A stretch of DNA of 64,000 nt from NCBI GenBank assembly GCA_019912965.1, contig JAIOHM010000089.1, positions 1-64,000 of the forward strand, given 5' to 3'. The translations under genes and the position numbers were made by a program. Under the pieces are notes generated by a model. The model ran no database searches and was not told where the DNA came from. It worked only from the letters and a program-made list of their open reading frames with translations. Below are positions 55,701 through 62,713 of the stretch, piece by piece. The DNA is from Anaerolineae bacterium. GTDB taxonomy: Bacteria > Chloroflexota > Anaerolineae > Aggregatilineales > Phototrophicaceae. The stretch's first letter is position 1. Each line of letters opens with the position of its first letter.

Positions 55701-56771
55701 CTCGCCTACCAGTTAGCCGAATCCGCCGGACTCAAAACCATTCAGGCCGACGCGCTGCGTTCTAACGGCGCGGTACGCATCTATCAGGGCGGCTTCAGCG
55801 AAGGCCTGGGCGTTCTGGAACAGGCCGTCGCGCTTTATTTGGAATTGGGAGATCGACGCGGTGTCGGAAGCTGCTATAACAACCTCGGCGGCTTGAACTT
55901 CAACCTCGGTGATTATCCCCGCGCCCTCGAATGGATGGAAAAGGCGATGGTCGTCTTCCACGAAATTGGCGACCGTTACGGCGAAAGCATCACAACGGGC
56001 AATATGGGCTCGATTTACGGGCTGGTGAACCAGCACTGGAAAGGCATCGGTTACATCGAACGCGCGTTGCAGCTTTCGCGTGAAATCGGCAACCGCATGG
56101 CAGAACTTCAGGCGCTTGGCAACGCGGGTTCAATCCTGCTGATGATGGGTGATATGGAACGCGCCGAGTCCTACCTCCACGCCAGCCTTGAACTGGGTAA
56201 AAAAGTTGGGGAGCGTCAACGCATCGCCAACAGCTTGTCATCCCTCGGTATGCTGCACTTCCAGCGCGGCGACCTGACCATAGCCGCTGATTTCGCTGAT
56301 CGGGCGCTGCAACTCGCGCTGGAAATCGACTCGCCAGCTTATGAATCACTCTCCCGCACAGTGATGGGACATATGCAGGAAGCATCCGGTCAGCCGGAAG
56401 AAGCCACCGCCAGTTATCAGCATGCGCTGGAACTCAATATTCAGATTGAGGAATTTCATCTGGCCGCCGAACCCCGCGCCGGATTAGCGCGGCTGGCGAT
56501 GGCGCGCGGCGATTTAGCGACTGCGGTGGGTTATGTGAACGATATTCTGACGCATCTGGAATCCGGCAGTCTGGACGGCACGAGTGAACCGGTGCGCGTC
56601 TGCCTGACGTGTTACCACATCCTCAAAGCGGCGGATGATCCCCGCGCGGAGGATATGCTGATGCGGGCGCGTACCATCTTTGCAACCCTCGCCGATGCGA
56701 TTCCCGACCCTGCCGCCCGCCAACGCCTGATCGACAACATCCCCGCTCACCGGGAATTGCAGACGCTGTAA
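52773..56771 (+). CDS. Class III nucleotide cyclase-STAND ATPase-TPR regulatory protein
   Basis: 1332 residues without membrane helices. Two cyclase-homology domains come first. The one at about 21-190 keeps both metal Asp residues (LLVDVTGF, Asp30; SFAGDAF, Asp80). The other, about 227-400, has lost the first Asp (VFISLQG) but keeps GDAVNLAAR, so together they would form one active site. A STAND ATPase follows, with Walker A GEAGMGKSRL (about 443-452), LHIEDYHWLDADSGELL (Walker B) and MTSRYQ. From about 830 to the end there are tetratricopeptide repeats (CYNNLGGLNFNLGDYPRALE and others). It probably makes cAMP or cGMP in response to a partner bound by the TPRs. It converges on the next gene with three bases between the stops. 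Confidence 0.92.
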   Translation: MPNLIPHFIHEQFQAGNKQGTFQAVALLVDVTGFTALTEELMQRGKEGAETLTATLNAVFNPLVESVYTNGGFITSFAGDAFTALFPMSSEAEIRAVFTAFTVQKFFSQYTGIQTPTGDFPFGVNIGLGMGAVEWGIIGGAEGHTFYFRGEAIEGCTAAEAVAGVGQIVAAPGFMRENPPQITAQPLGDFVLLTGGDVHLSPQNPNLTELTQADLTPFVDETVFALDSAAEFRQVATVFISLQGTDRETIEPFVQAVLEAARTYGGYFNKLDFGDKGGMILVAFGAPVARENNLPRAADFLLALRSQPMVWRAGLTFGTVYAGFIGGLQRGEYTIIGDAVNLAARQMSSAAWGEIWVDSAAADRLRVGGYNLETVGMLSFKGKRETVEIAKLVRGSGAEAGATSEIAVYNYALVGRGPQVTRLAAWLEPLNRGRFAGVLTVYGEAGMGKSRLVRELLTGAPNMKWAFCPADEILRQSLNPFRYFLRRYFDQSPERSIDENRARFETVLNELSNALTGERAADLRAELERTRSFLGALIDLHWTGSLYEQIDPKLRFENTLSAVKALVLAESTRRPFVLHIEDYHWLDADSGELLKTLTRNVADYPIAVLMTSRYQDSGEYYPLPVDAETPSEVLDLTPLTGDEMRRLAGQILRGEVDDRLVELLLGKANGNPFFVEQLALDLRERQALTKTDNDVWSISQQQMEQIPVSINDVLVARLDRLAAQVKTVVQTAAVLGQEFEVRVLSSMLRGDADIDEKVKKAEREAIWSSLNALRYLFKHALLRDAAYDMQLRARLRDLHALAAEAIQQVYADDLPAHYADLVYHFNRAGDHVHEQQYAVLAGEQAAARFANLEATTYFTRALELTPEDDRAGRFAILKAREKVYELQGERETQMQDIQTLTALADQLDDKARQAEAGLRRLRYAEVTGDFASMAEVAQQVIALLPGDAANEAAGRFQWGVALYRLANYAEAREQLHLAYQLAESAGLKTIQADALRSNGAVRIYQGGFSEGLGVLEQAVALYLELGDRRGVGSCYNNLGGLNFNLGDYPRALEWMEKAMVVFHEIGDRYGESITTGNMGSIYGLVNQHWKGIGYIERALQLSREIGNRMAELQALGNAGSILLMMGDMERAESYLHASLELGKKVGERQRIANSLSSLGMLHFQRGDLTIAADFADRALQLALEIDSPAYESLSRTVMGHMQEASGQPEEATASYQHALELNIQIEEFHLAAEPRAGLARLAMARGDLATAVGYVNDILTHLESGSLDGTSEPVRVCLTCYHILKAADDPRAEDMLMRARTIFATLADAIPDPAARQRLIDNIPAHRELQTL

Positions 56772-56774
56772 AGC

Positions 56775-57215
56775 TCACGCGCTCAGGGCGATAGCGGCGA
56801 TCAACAGCGCCAGACACAGCGACGCCAAAAAGAACAGAATGGTCGCCAGCCGCATCGTCCATGCCTTACGGGTCAGCACCGCATCCAGTTCGGCGGGCAG
56901 TTTATCCAAACGGTGCGGATGAAAACGATACAAACGGGGCTGCACCGTCCACACCCCAAAGAACATCGCGCCCACATAAAGCGCCAGCGCGATCAACAGC
57001 AAACCTTTGGTCAAACCGTTGTCTTTGAGGTACGGGGGCGGAAACGTATCACCGAACGACATCGCCGCCAGCAGCAGACCGAGCAGCACCGTTGTCATTT
57101 CGACCACCCGCTTGCCCGCCTGCTCGATAAATTCAAGCTGATTTTTTTCAATATCCGTGAACCGCGTGATGATCTCCTGCTGCGCCTCGGTTGGAGGACG
57201 AGTTTCAATGCTCAT
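56775..57215 (-). CDS. Three-helix membrane protein, last gene of CHAT/TIR operon
   Basis: 146 residues. A soluble N-terminal helix (TEAQQEIITRFTDIEKNQLE) is followed by three membrane helices (VVEMTTVLLGLLLAAMSFG; GLLLIALALYVGAMFFGVW; RLATILFFLASLCLALLIAA) with a basic loop RLYRFHPHRLDKLPAELD. No family recognised; similar small multi-helix proteins act as membrane effectors in bacterial conflict systems. It begins five bases after the TIR-like gene, so it is translated from the same message. Confidence 0.7.
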   Translation of the reverse strand: MSIETRPPTEAQQEIITRFTDIEKNQLEFIEQAGKRVVEMTTVLLGLLLAAMSFGDTFPPPYLKDNGLTKGLLLIALALYVGAMFFGVWTVQPRLYRFHPHRLDKLPAELDAVLTRKAWTMRLATILFFLASLCLALLIAAIALSA

Positions 57216-57220
57216 AAACT

Positions 57221-57979
57221 TCAGCCTCCGCAGTCCAGATCGAAAACCAGCACCGCATTACAGGTTTTACAGTTCGCGGACACTTCGCTCATCGCTTTAT
57301 CCCCGCGCCACACCTGACGGCGCAGCAGTCTGGTATCCCCGCACAGCACATTTTTATTGAAGTAACTGGTATGACCGCACTGGTAACAGCGCACATCCAC
57401 CACTCCTTTGTCCTGCGGTGAACGTGACTGTGGGGCGAACCGCTGTGCATACTGTTCGAGGGTTTTTTGGGCTGCCACCTGAACCCCCTGATACAGATTG
57501 TCCCGCGCCACAGCACCCAGCAGTGCCAGCGCCCGTTCGCGCGTATTTTCGGCCTCGGCCAATTCGCCCAACCGTTTCACCCCTTCCAATCGCCGGGGGA
57601 TATGGAGATGGGTCAAGTGCTCAAGCACAGGCGTAATTGGGTCATCTTGAAGTGGTCCCAAAGCCGAAAGCAAAGCATCCACATGATCGGGCGATAACTG
57701 TCCCGCCAGCGTCAGCCAATCCGGGAATGGCGTGGTATCCAGCAGCAGGGCGAAAATCGGCTTTTTGAGGGTGATCGCGTACACCAGCGCATCTTGCACC
57801 ACCTCAGCGCCTTCGTCCCACAGCAGCACAACGCCGGCGCTGGCGAAAATCCCGGCCTCATATGAACGTGCATCCTGTGACGCTTGCCGAACCGCATAAC
57901 CCCCCGCTTCCAATGCGCCGCGCAAACCCTCCGCGCGGGATGTTTGTGCCTCGGTAAATGCCATAAAAACGTGTGTCAT
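57221..57979 (-). CDS. TIR-like protein with C-terminal zinc ribbon
   Basis: 252 residues from ATG 57979 (GGGGAGTAGGG upstream). Residues 1-85 read as a TIR-like fold: VFMAFTEAQTSRAEGLRGAL, GGYAVRQASQD, GVVLLWDEGAEVVQDALVYA, KKPIFALLLD. The Glu that serves NAD cleavage in active TIR domains is not clearly placed; the aligned position appears to be Asp63 or Glu56/Glu59. Residues about 130-180 are two HEAT-like helices. Residues 198-240 form a zinc ribbon (CYQC at 198-201 and CKTC at 237-240). It starts seven bases after the CHAT gene stop. A signalling or effector role is inferred. Confidence 0.7.
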   Translation of the reverse strand: MTHVFMAFTEAQTSRAEGLRGALEAGGYAVRQASQDARSYEAGIFASAGVVLLWDEGAEVVQDALVYAITLKKPIFALLLDTTPFPDWLTLAGQLSPDHVDALLSALGPLQDDPITPVLEHLTHLHIPRRLEGVKRLGELAEAENTRERALALLGAVARDNLYQGVQVAAQKTLEQYAQRFAPQSRSPQDKGVVDVRCYQCGHTSYFNKNVLCGDTRLLRRQVWRGDKAMSEVSANCKTCNAVLVFDLDCGG

Positions 57980-57986
57980 AATTACC

Positions 57987-60900
57987 CTACTCCCCATTCA
58001 CCTGCTGCACAATCGACCCCCACACCGCGGCATAAGGTTCACTCAGGTTAGCGCCCATCGTTGTCAGATCAGCGCCGGGGCTGAACAGCGCCGTTTGCAC
58101 CACCTGAACCAACGCCCGCATCTCGCCTTCGGATTGGGCAGCCAACGCCTGCAAACTGCTGAACGCCGCCATCTTTTCCGCCGGGCCACCTTTCAACGCC
58201 GCCACACACTGCGCGACGAAATCCGGGGGCACAACTGCTTCATCCGTCTGCGCCATCGCTGCTGACAATTTCGCAAACGCCGCCGGAATGCCATTGGCTT
58301 TCGCATCCCGCAATAGCAGCAGAATCGCTGTTAGAGCTTGCCCCGTCTGTTGATCTCCTGTTTGGACAGCTTGACGGATATTCGACTCGAAGATTTCTTC
58401 AACTTGTGGATGAAACAGAATGGTTTGCTGTTCTTGGAGTACCCCCTGCATGGCCTCCAAGCTGCCCGCGCTGGCGAAAGCCCGAATTGCCCCCATCAAA
58501 ACCGGGGTTTCATCATCCCCTTCCGGCTCAACAGTTTCTTCCTCATCCGGCAGGCCCCCCGCCGCGATGCCCGCCTGAATCTGCCCCAACGCCGCCGCAT
58601 ACGGATGCCCCTCCGGCAGGCTGGCAGGCTGACCATCCAGAACCGCGAGCACAGCAGTAAAAAACTCCATATCGGATTGACGTTGCGATTGTGTAGCTTG
58701 TCCCAACGCACCTGTAATTTGTGAGTGCCATTCACCATGACGCTCTTTGACAACGGTCATCACTGCCACCGTATTGCTGACAATAACCCGCACCTGTTCG
58801 GCGGGCATGGTGTTAGCAGAAGCGGTATTCAAATTCGTACCTGAGCGCATAGCGGTAAGCAATTGACGTAGTTGTTTAGGTGTCTGCCCGGCCGCATCTT
58901 GCGGTAGACCTATTCGCTCAAGGATTGAAATGCCCATTTCCAGTGCCTCCGCTGCTGCTTGGGGTTGGTCAAGATGCTGATAAAGCAGCAGTGAAAGTCC
59001 TACTAACCCAGCAACTTCCCCCGAGTAGTGTTGAACTTGTCTTTCCAACGCGATAGATTCCTCAAAAATAGGGAGAGCATCTTGATAGCGTTCCATTCGC
59101 ATCAACAAACTCGCTAAACCATTCAGCGTTGTCGCTTCCCCCGCCCGGTCGCCCACTGCCCGCCGGATCGGCAGTGCCATCTCATACAGTTCCAACGCCT
59201 TCCCCGGCTGCCCCGTAGCGCTGTACACCATTGCCATGTTATTCAGCGCTTCAAGTTCCAACCGTTGATACTTACCCTGTGCGGCGGCTAATGCGGCTTC
59301 GGTCAATTCCAGACCCTGAACCCGGTCGCCTAAACGCTGTAAAACCCAGCCCAATCGCAGCAGATAATACCCGTGATCTTCGCTCCCCGGCTCGACATAC
59401 GCCAAACCCCGCCGCAAATCCTCGCGCGCCTGCTGGGCGATATACACCACCCCCGGACTCCGGTTGAGTTGGTCGTAACAGGTTTTTATCAGCCCTGCAT
59501 AGGCCTTCCCAAAACGGCGCAGCAGATCTTCGCGCTCATAAAACTGCTCAACATAGCGTTCGGCATACGGACGCACCACAGGCAGCAGCCGGTACATGGG
59601 CATATCGCCCTCAGCCGTCGTATCGACTGTCCGTTCCAGCAACCCCCGCCGCCAGAGTTGGTGCAACTGATCGTATACGGGCGACTTCAGCTCTTCCGGG
59701 TTTTCAATATCCGGGTCGAAGATCATCTGAACCATCAATGACAGAAACGGCGCGTGGAAAATCCACAACCCGCTGAACAACTTTCGCAGTTCATCCGGCA
59801 GGTAGCGGGCGGAGGTGTCGATGGCCGCGTACAGCTTGTAATGGCGGTGGTCATCACCTTTGTATTTATCGACGGCTTTATCCAACAAAACATCATACTG
59901 ATGAACAATTTCAGCCAGCGGCGTTTGTATCTCGTCAAAGGCGCTCGCCAGCAAACGCAAACTCAGCGGATGTCCATCGACTTTATCGCTCAGTTGGGCG
60001 GCCAACTTTAGGTCGATCTCGCGGCGGCGGCTCGGCGCGCTCAGGAAAAACAAAATCGCGCCTTCTTCGTCCGTCAAACCGTTCAAATCCAGTTGGAATT
60101 CACCCGCCCAACCCAGCGTCTCGCGCGATGTGACCAGCAAACCCGCCCGCGTCCCGTTGAGCGTCTCGCGGAAAAAATTCGCCACTGCTAAAGCATTTTC
60201 ATCTTTATTCGCAATCGCCTGCGTCAGTGTTTCGGCGTTATCCAGCACCAACAGCGTCCGCCGCGCCCGCAAACGGACGACCACGACTTTCTCCACCGCC
60301 TCGGTGTTGGGCAGCGACTCCGGGTCAATGCTCAAAAACCGCGCCAAACTGTTGACGATGGTTTCCCGCGTGGGCAGGTTTTCCAGCGTATACGCCCAAA
60401 CGCCCCCCGGCCATGCCCAAGCAAACCGTTCGACGGCTTCCCGCGCCAGCGCCGTCTTGCCCTGCCCGCCCACCGCGTGAATCGTCACCACGCGCGGACG
60501 GTCATCCCCGGTCAGTGCCGTCCCCAATGCCCGCAGCGCATCGGCACGCCCTTGAAAGGCTTCCGCGCGCGGGATGGCGGTTACGTCCATCGGCGGCAGT
60601 TCGTCAATAATTTTCGGCTGACCCTCCGCGCGGGCGAAACCGGGTGCGGGTTGATCCAACGCCGTGTACAGCACCGGAACGCCCACCGCCCATTTGCGGT
60701 CACTTTTCGCCAACCGCAAACGCGCTAATTTGAGCGCCGTTTCAACCGCCACGCCGCGCGCCAGTTGTTCATAAAACACTTTGGAAAAATCGCGGGCGTC
60801 GCTGTCCACAATGCTGAAACGCATCCCCAATGCATACGGAATCCGCCGCGCTGCCAACGCCGCCGCTAAATTGCTAAATTCGGTCGCCCCCGGCGTCGCG

Positions 60901-61610
60901 CTGATGCAGGCGTTCAGCGTCACCAAAAAGGCCGCTTTGCCCACATGTTGAATAAAATCGCTGGCGGAGATGGCTTCCAATCCGCCGTCCTCTTTTTCAA
61001 AAATCAGCGCTGCGCCGTCTTTCCCCTCGCCGCCGTGTCCCATAAAATGCACCACCCGGTCGCGCTGTTCGGCCAATAACGCGCTCAACCGTTCAGCAGT
61101 CGGCGGACGGACTCGCTCCAACGTCACTGCCAGCGGAATTTCCTCAATATTCTCGCGCAGACGTCCCCATTCGCCCTCGATGTTCAGTTGGGCGATTTGT
61201 TTATCCAGCGGGTTAGAAGGCACAGCCGTGATGTACAGCCCGCCAGTGGGCGTATAATTCGCCATGCGCTGCTTTTTCGGCAGCGCCCGCACGAAAGGAT
61301 ACTGCGTCACCAAAAAATTCTGCCCGTCATGAGCATATTCCCACGGGATAAACTGCAAATCGTCGCGCTCAGTGACGATCACAATCCGTTTCGTCTGTTC
61401 ATCCAGTTTTCGTCGCGCGGGCGAATCCGCCGGGAACAGCGCCGCGAACACCGCTTGTCCATAAACAACCGGGTCTTCCAACGGCTGCGGCGGCCTGCCG
61501 GGAATCTTTTCATCAGGGGTAAGGGTGAGGAAGTCAAAAGTGTGCGAAGGCTGATCGTCACAGGCAACGGCGATTTGGGTTCCGTTTTGCGGTGTAAGCG
61601 TGAGTTCCAT
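57987..61610 (-). CDS. CHAT protease-STAND ATPase-TPR protein
   Basis: 1207 residues from ATG 61610, preceded by a perfect AGGAGG; the longer frame is not supported. Residues 75-320 are a CHAT (caspase-like) protease: PWEYAHDGQNFL, His192 in HFMGHGG and Cys235 in TLNACISA, both catalytic residues present. An NB-ARC-type ATPase follows with Walker A VGGQGKT (380-386), Asp457 in LLVLDNAE and VTSRE (493-497), then a winged-helix region and TPRs (ALNNMAMVYSATGQPGKALE). The C-terminal third is helical and unassigned. This is the layout of an NLR-like switch with a protease output. First gene of a three-gene operon with TIR-like and membrane proteins. Defence role is inference. Confidence 0.9.
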   Translation of the reverse strand: MELTLTPQNGTQIAVACDDQPSHTFDFLTLTPDEKIPGRPPQPLEDPVVYGQAVFAALFPADSPARRKLDEQTKRIVIVTERDDLQFIPWEYAHDGQNFLVTQYPFVRALPKKQRMANYTPTGGLYITAVPSNPLDKQIAQLNIEGEWGRLRENIEEIPLAVTLERVRPPTAERLSALLAEQRDRVVHFMGHGGEGKDGAALIFEKEDGGLEAISASDFIQHVGKAAFLVTLNACISATPGATEFSNLAAALAARRIPYALGMRFSIVDSDARDFSKVFYEQLARGVAVETALKLARLRLAKSDRKWAVGVPVLYTALDQPAPGFARAEGQPKIIDELPPMDVTAIPRAEAFQGRADALRALGTALTGDDRPRVVTIHAVGGQGKTALAREAVERFAWAWPGGVWAYTLENLPTRETIVNSLARFLSIDPESLPNTEAVEKVVVVRLRARRTLLVLDNAETLTQAIANKDENALAVANFFRETLNGTRAGLLVTSRETLGWAGEFQLDLNGLTDEEGAILFFLSAPSRRREIDLKLAAQLSDKVDGHPLSLRLLASAFDEIQTPLAEIVHQYDVLLDKAVDKYKGDDHRHYKLYAAIDTSARYLPDELRKLFSGLWIFHAPFLSLMVQMIFDPDIENPEELKSPVYDQLHQLWRRGLLERTVDTTAEGDMPMYRLLPVVRPYAERYVEQFYEREDLLRRFGKAYAGLIKTCYDQLNRSPGVVYIAQQAREDLRRGLAYVEPGSEDHGYYLLRLGWVLQRLGDRVQGLELTEAALAAAQGKYQRLELEALNNMAMVYSATGQPGKALELYEMALPIRRAVGDRAGEATTLNGLASLLMRMERYQDALPIFEESIALERQVQHYSGEVAGLVGLSLLLYQHLDQPQAAAEALEMGISILERIGLPQDAAGQTPKQLRQLLTAMRSGTNLNTASANTMPAEQVRVIVSNTVAVMTVVKERHGEWHSQITGALGQATQSQRQSDMEFFTAVLAVLDGQPASLPEGHPYAAALGQIQAGIAAGGLPDEEETVEPEGDDETPVLMGAIRAFASAGSLEAMQGVLQEQQTILFHPQVEEIFESNIRQAVQTGDQQTGQALTAILLLLRDAKANGIPAAFAKLSAAMAQTDEAVVPPDFVAQCVAALKGGPAEKMAAFSSLQALAAQSEGEMRALVQVVQTALFSPGADLTTMGANLSEPYAAVWGSIVQQVNGE

Positions 61611-61799
61611 CCGGCGGCCTCCTGCCAGGGTGTAGGTGTTATTCACCAGTATGTCATATTTTGGGAATTTCGGGAGACACCTATTTTGAGGGGATTTAAC
61701 CGCACCCTTCCCCGAAAGCCATCTTCCACATACCTGCTGACGCAGTTTGTGCTGCTTTGCATGTGATGCGGCTGCATGGGGCTGAGTTGCGGGGAGGCA

Positions 61800-61823
61800 G
61801 GGGATACGATAACCCGTATCCCC
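61800..61823. terminator. Hairpin downstream of the secreted-protein gene
   Basis: GGGGATACG (61800-61808) pairs perfectly with CGTATCCCC (61815-61823), 6-base loop. It ends the minus-strand operon 61838-64000 and insulates the CHAT operon that begins at 61610. No T-tract. Confidence 0.6.
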
Positions 61824-61837
61824 CAATGATTGAGCAA

Positions 61838-62713
61838 TTAACCGCCGAGATCGAGGGTGCTATCTGCGCCAGCGACGTGGGCGCATTCAAAACCCGCGCT
61901 GAACGTCTGGGCTTCGCCAGAGTCGTTCACGTAGGTGAAGAGTTCAAACGAACCCCGGAACGGCTGAAGCGATTCGACCGTAATCGTACCCAGCGGGCTT
62001 TCATAATCCCAGTTGTTGATGTCCGGGTAAAACTCGCTGATTTCGCCTTCGGGCGGAAGCTGCGTGAACTCATACGGAAAAATGTCCTCGGAACGGGTGA
62101 AGCGCACAACGTTTTCTTCGTCCAATTCCCACAGGCCGAACTCGCCCACTTCCAGCGGGGCATCCAACCCAGCGAACACAGTTGTGCCGTCCCCGAAGTC
62201 GTAGATCAGGAACAGCGAAACCGCGCCGAATTCTTCGTCCAATTCCTGCTCGTAGAAGGTGCTGGCAGAAGCCGAACAGAATGGGGTGTAGAGCAGGGCT
62301 TTGGTTTCGATGTTCTCCACGCCGGACGCGCTGACCGTTTGTTTGCTGACCGGAGTCACGATTGCATCGCAGTACGGATTCCCGTTGGCGCTGATGAACA
62401 GGGCTTCATCGCCGCGCTTCAGAATGCCCCAACGGATTCCGCCGGGTTGAGACGGATCGAACGAGAAAGTAGCTTGATCGACCAGATTCCATTCGCTTGC
62501 GCCCAATACCGCCAGCAAATCTTCGCAGGAGGTTGGGCTGAAGATTTCAAAGCCCGCCGCTGTGACTTTCACCTGTTGATTTTCGGTCAGGTAAATTCCG
62601 GCCAATGCGGCTTCTTCGCGGTCATCGGCGGCGACGGGCAGCGCCAGCAGCAGGATACCGAGCAGCACAGCCAGCACGACCAGCCGTTTACATACTGTCA
62701 AAGTAGTATTCAT
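61838..62713 (-). CDS. Secreted protein of unknown function
   Basis: 291 residues from ATG 62713 (GGAG seven bases upstream). A strong Sec signal peptide (CKRLVVLAVLLGILLLALPV, cut near AADD) precedes an acidic mature protein with scattered Cys residues (about five), alternating strands (QVKVTAAGFEIFS; VSLFLIYDFGDGTTVFAGLD) and no recognised family. It overlaps the upstream gene by 26 bases, so the two are coupled. Probably an extracytoplasmic partner of that protein. Confidence 0.7.
   Translation of the reverse strand: MNTTLTVCKRLVVLAVLLGILLLALPVAADDREEAALAGIYLTENQQVKVTAAGFEIFSPTSCEDLLAVLGASEWNLVDQATFSFDPSQPGGIRWGILKRGDEALFISANGNPYCDAIVTPVSKQTVSASGVENIETKALLYTPFCSASASTFYEQELDEEFGAVSLFLIYDFGDGTTVFAGLDAPLEVGEFGLWELDEENVVRFTRSEDIFPYEFTQLPPEGEISEFYPDINNWDYESPLGTITVESLQPFRGSFELFTYVNDSGEAQTFSAGFECAHVAGADSTLDLGG

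Noticed and set aside
57987..61826. Longer start of the CHAT gene at 61826
   Set aside because: The extra 72 codons have no similarity to CHAT proteins, and the ATG at 61610 has a perfect AGGAGG at ideal spacing.
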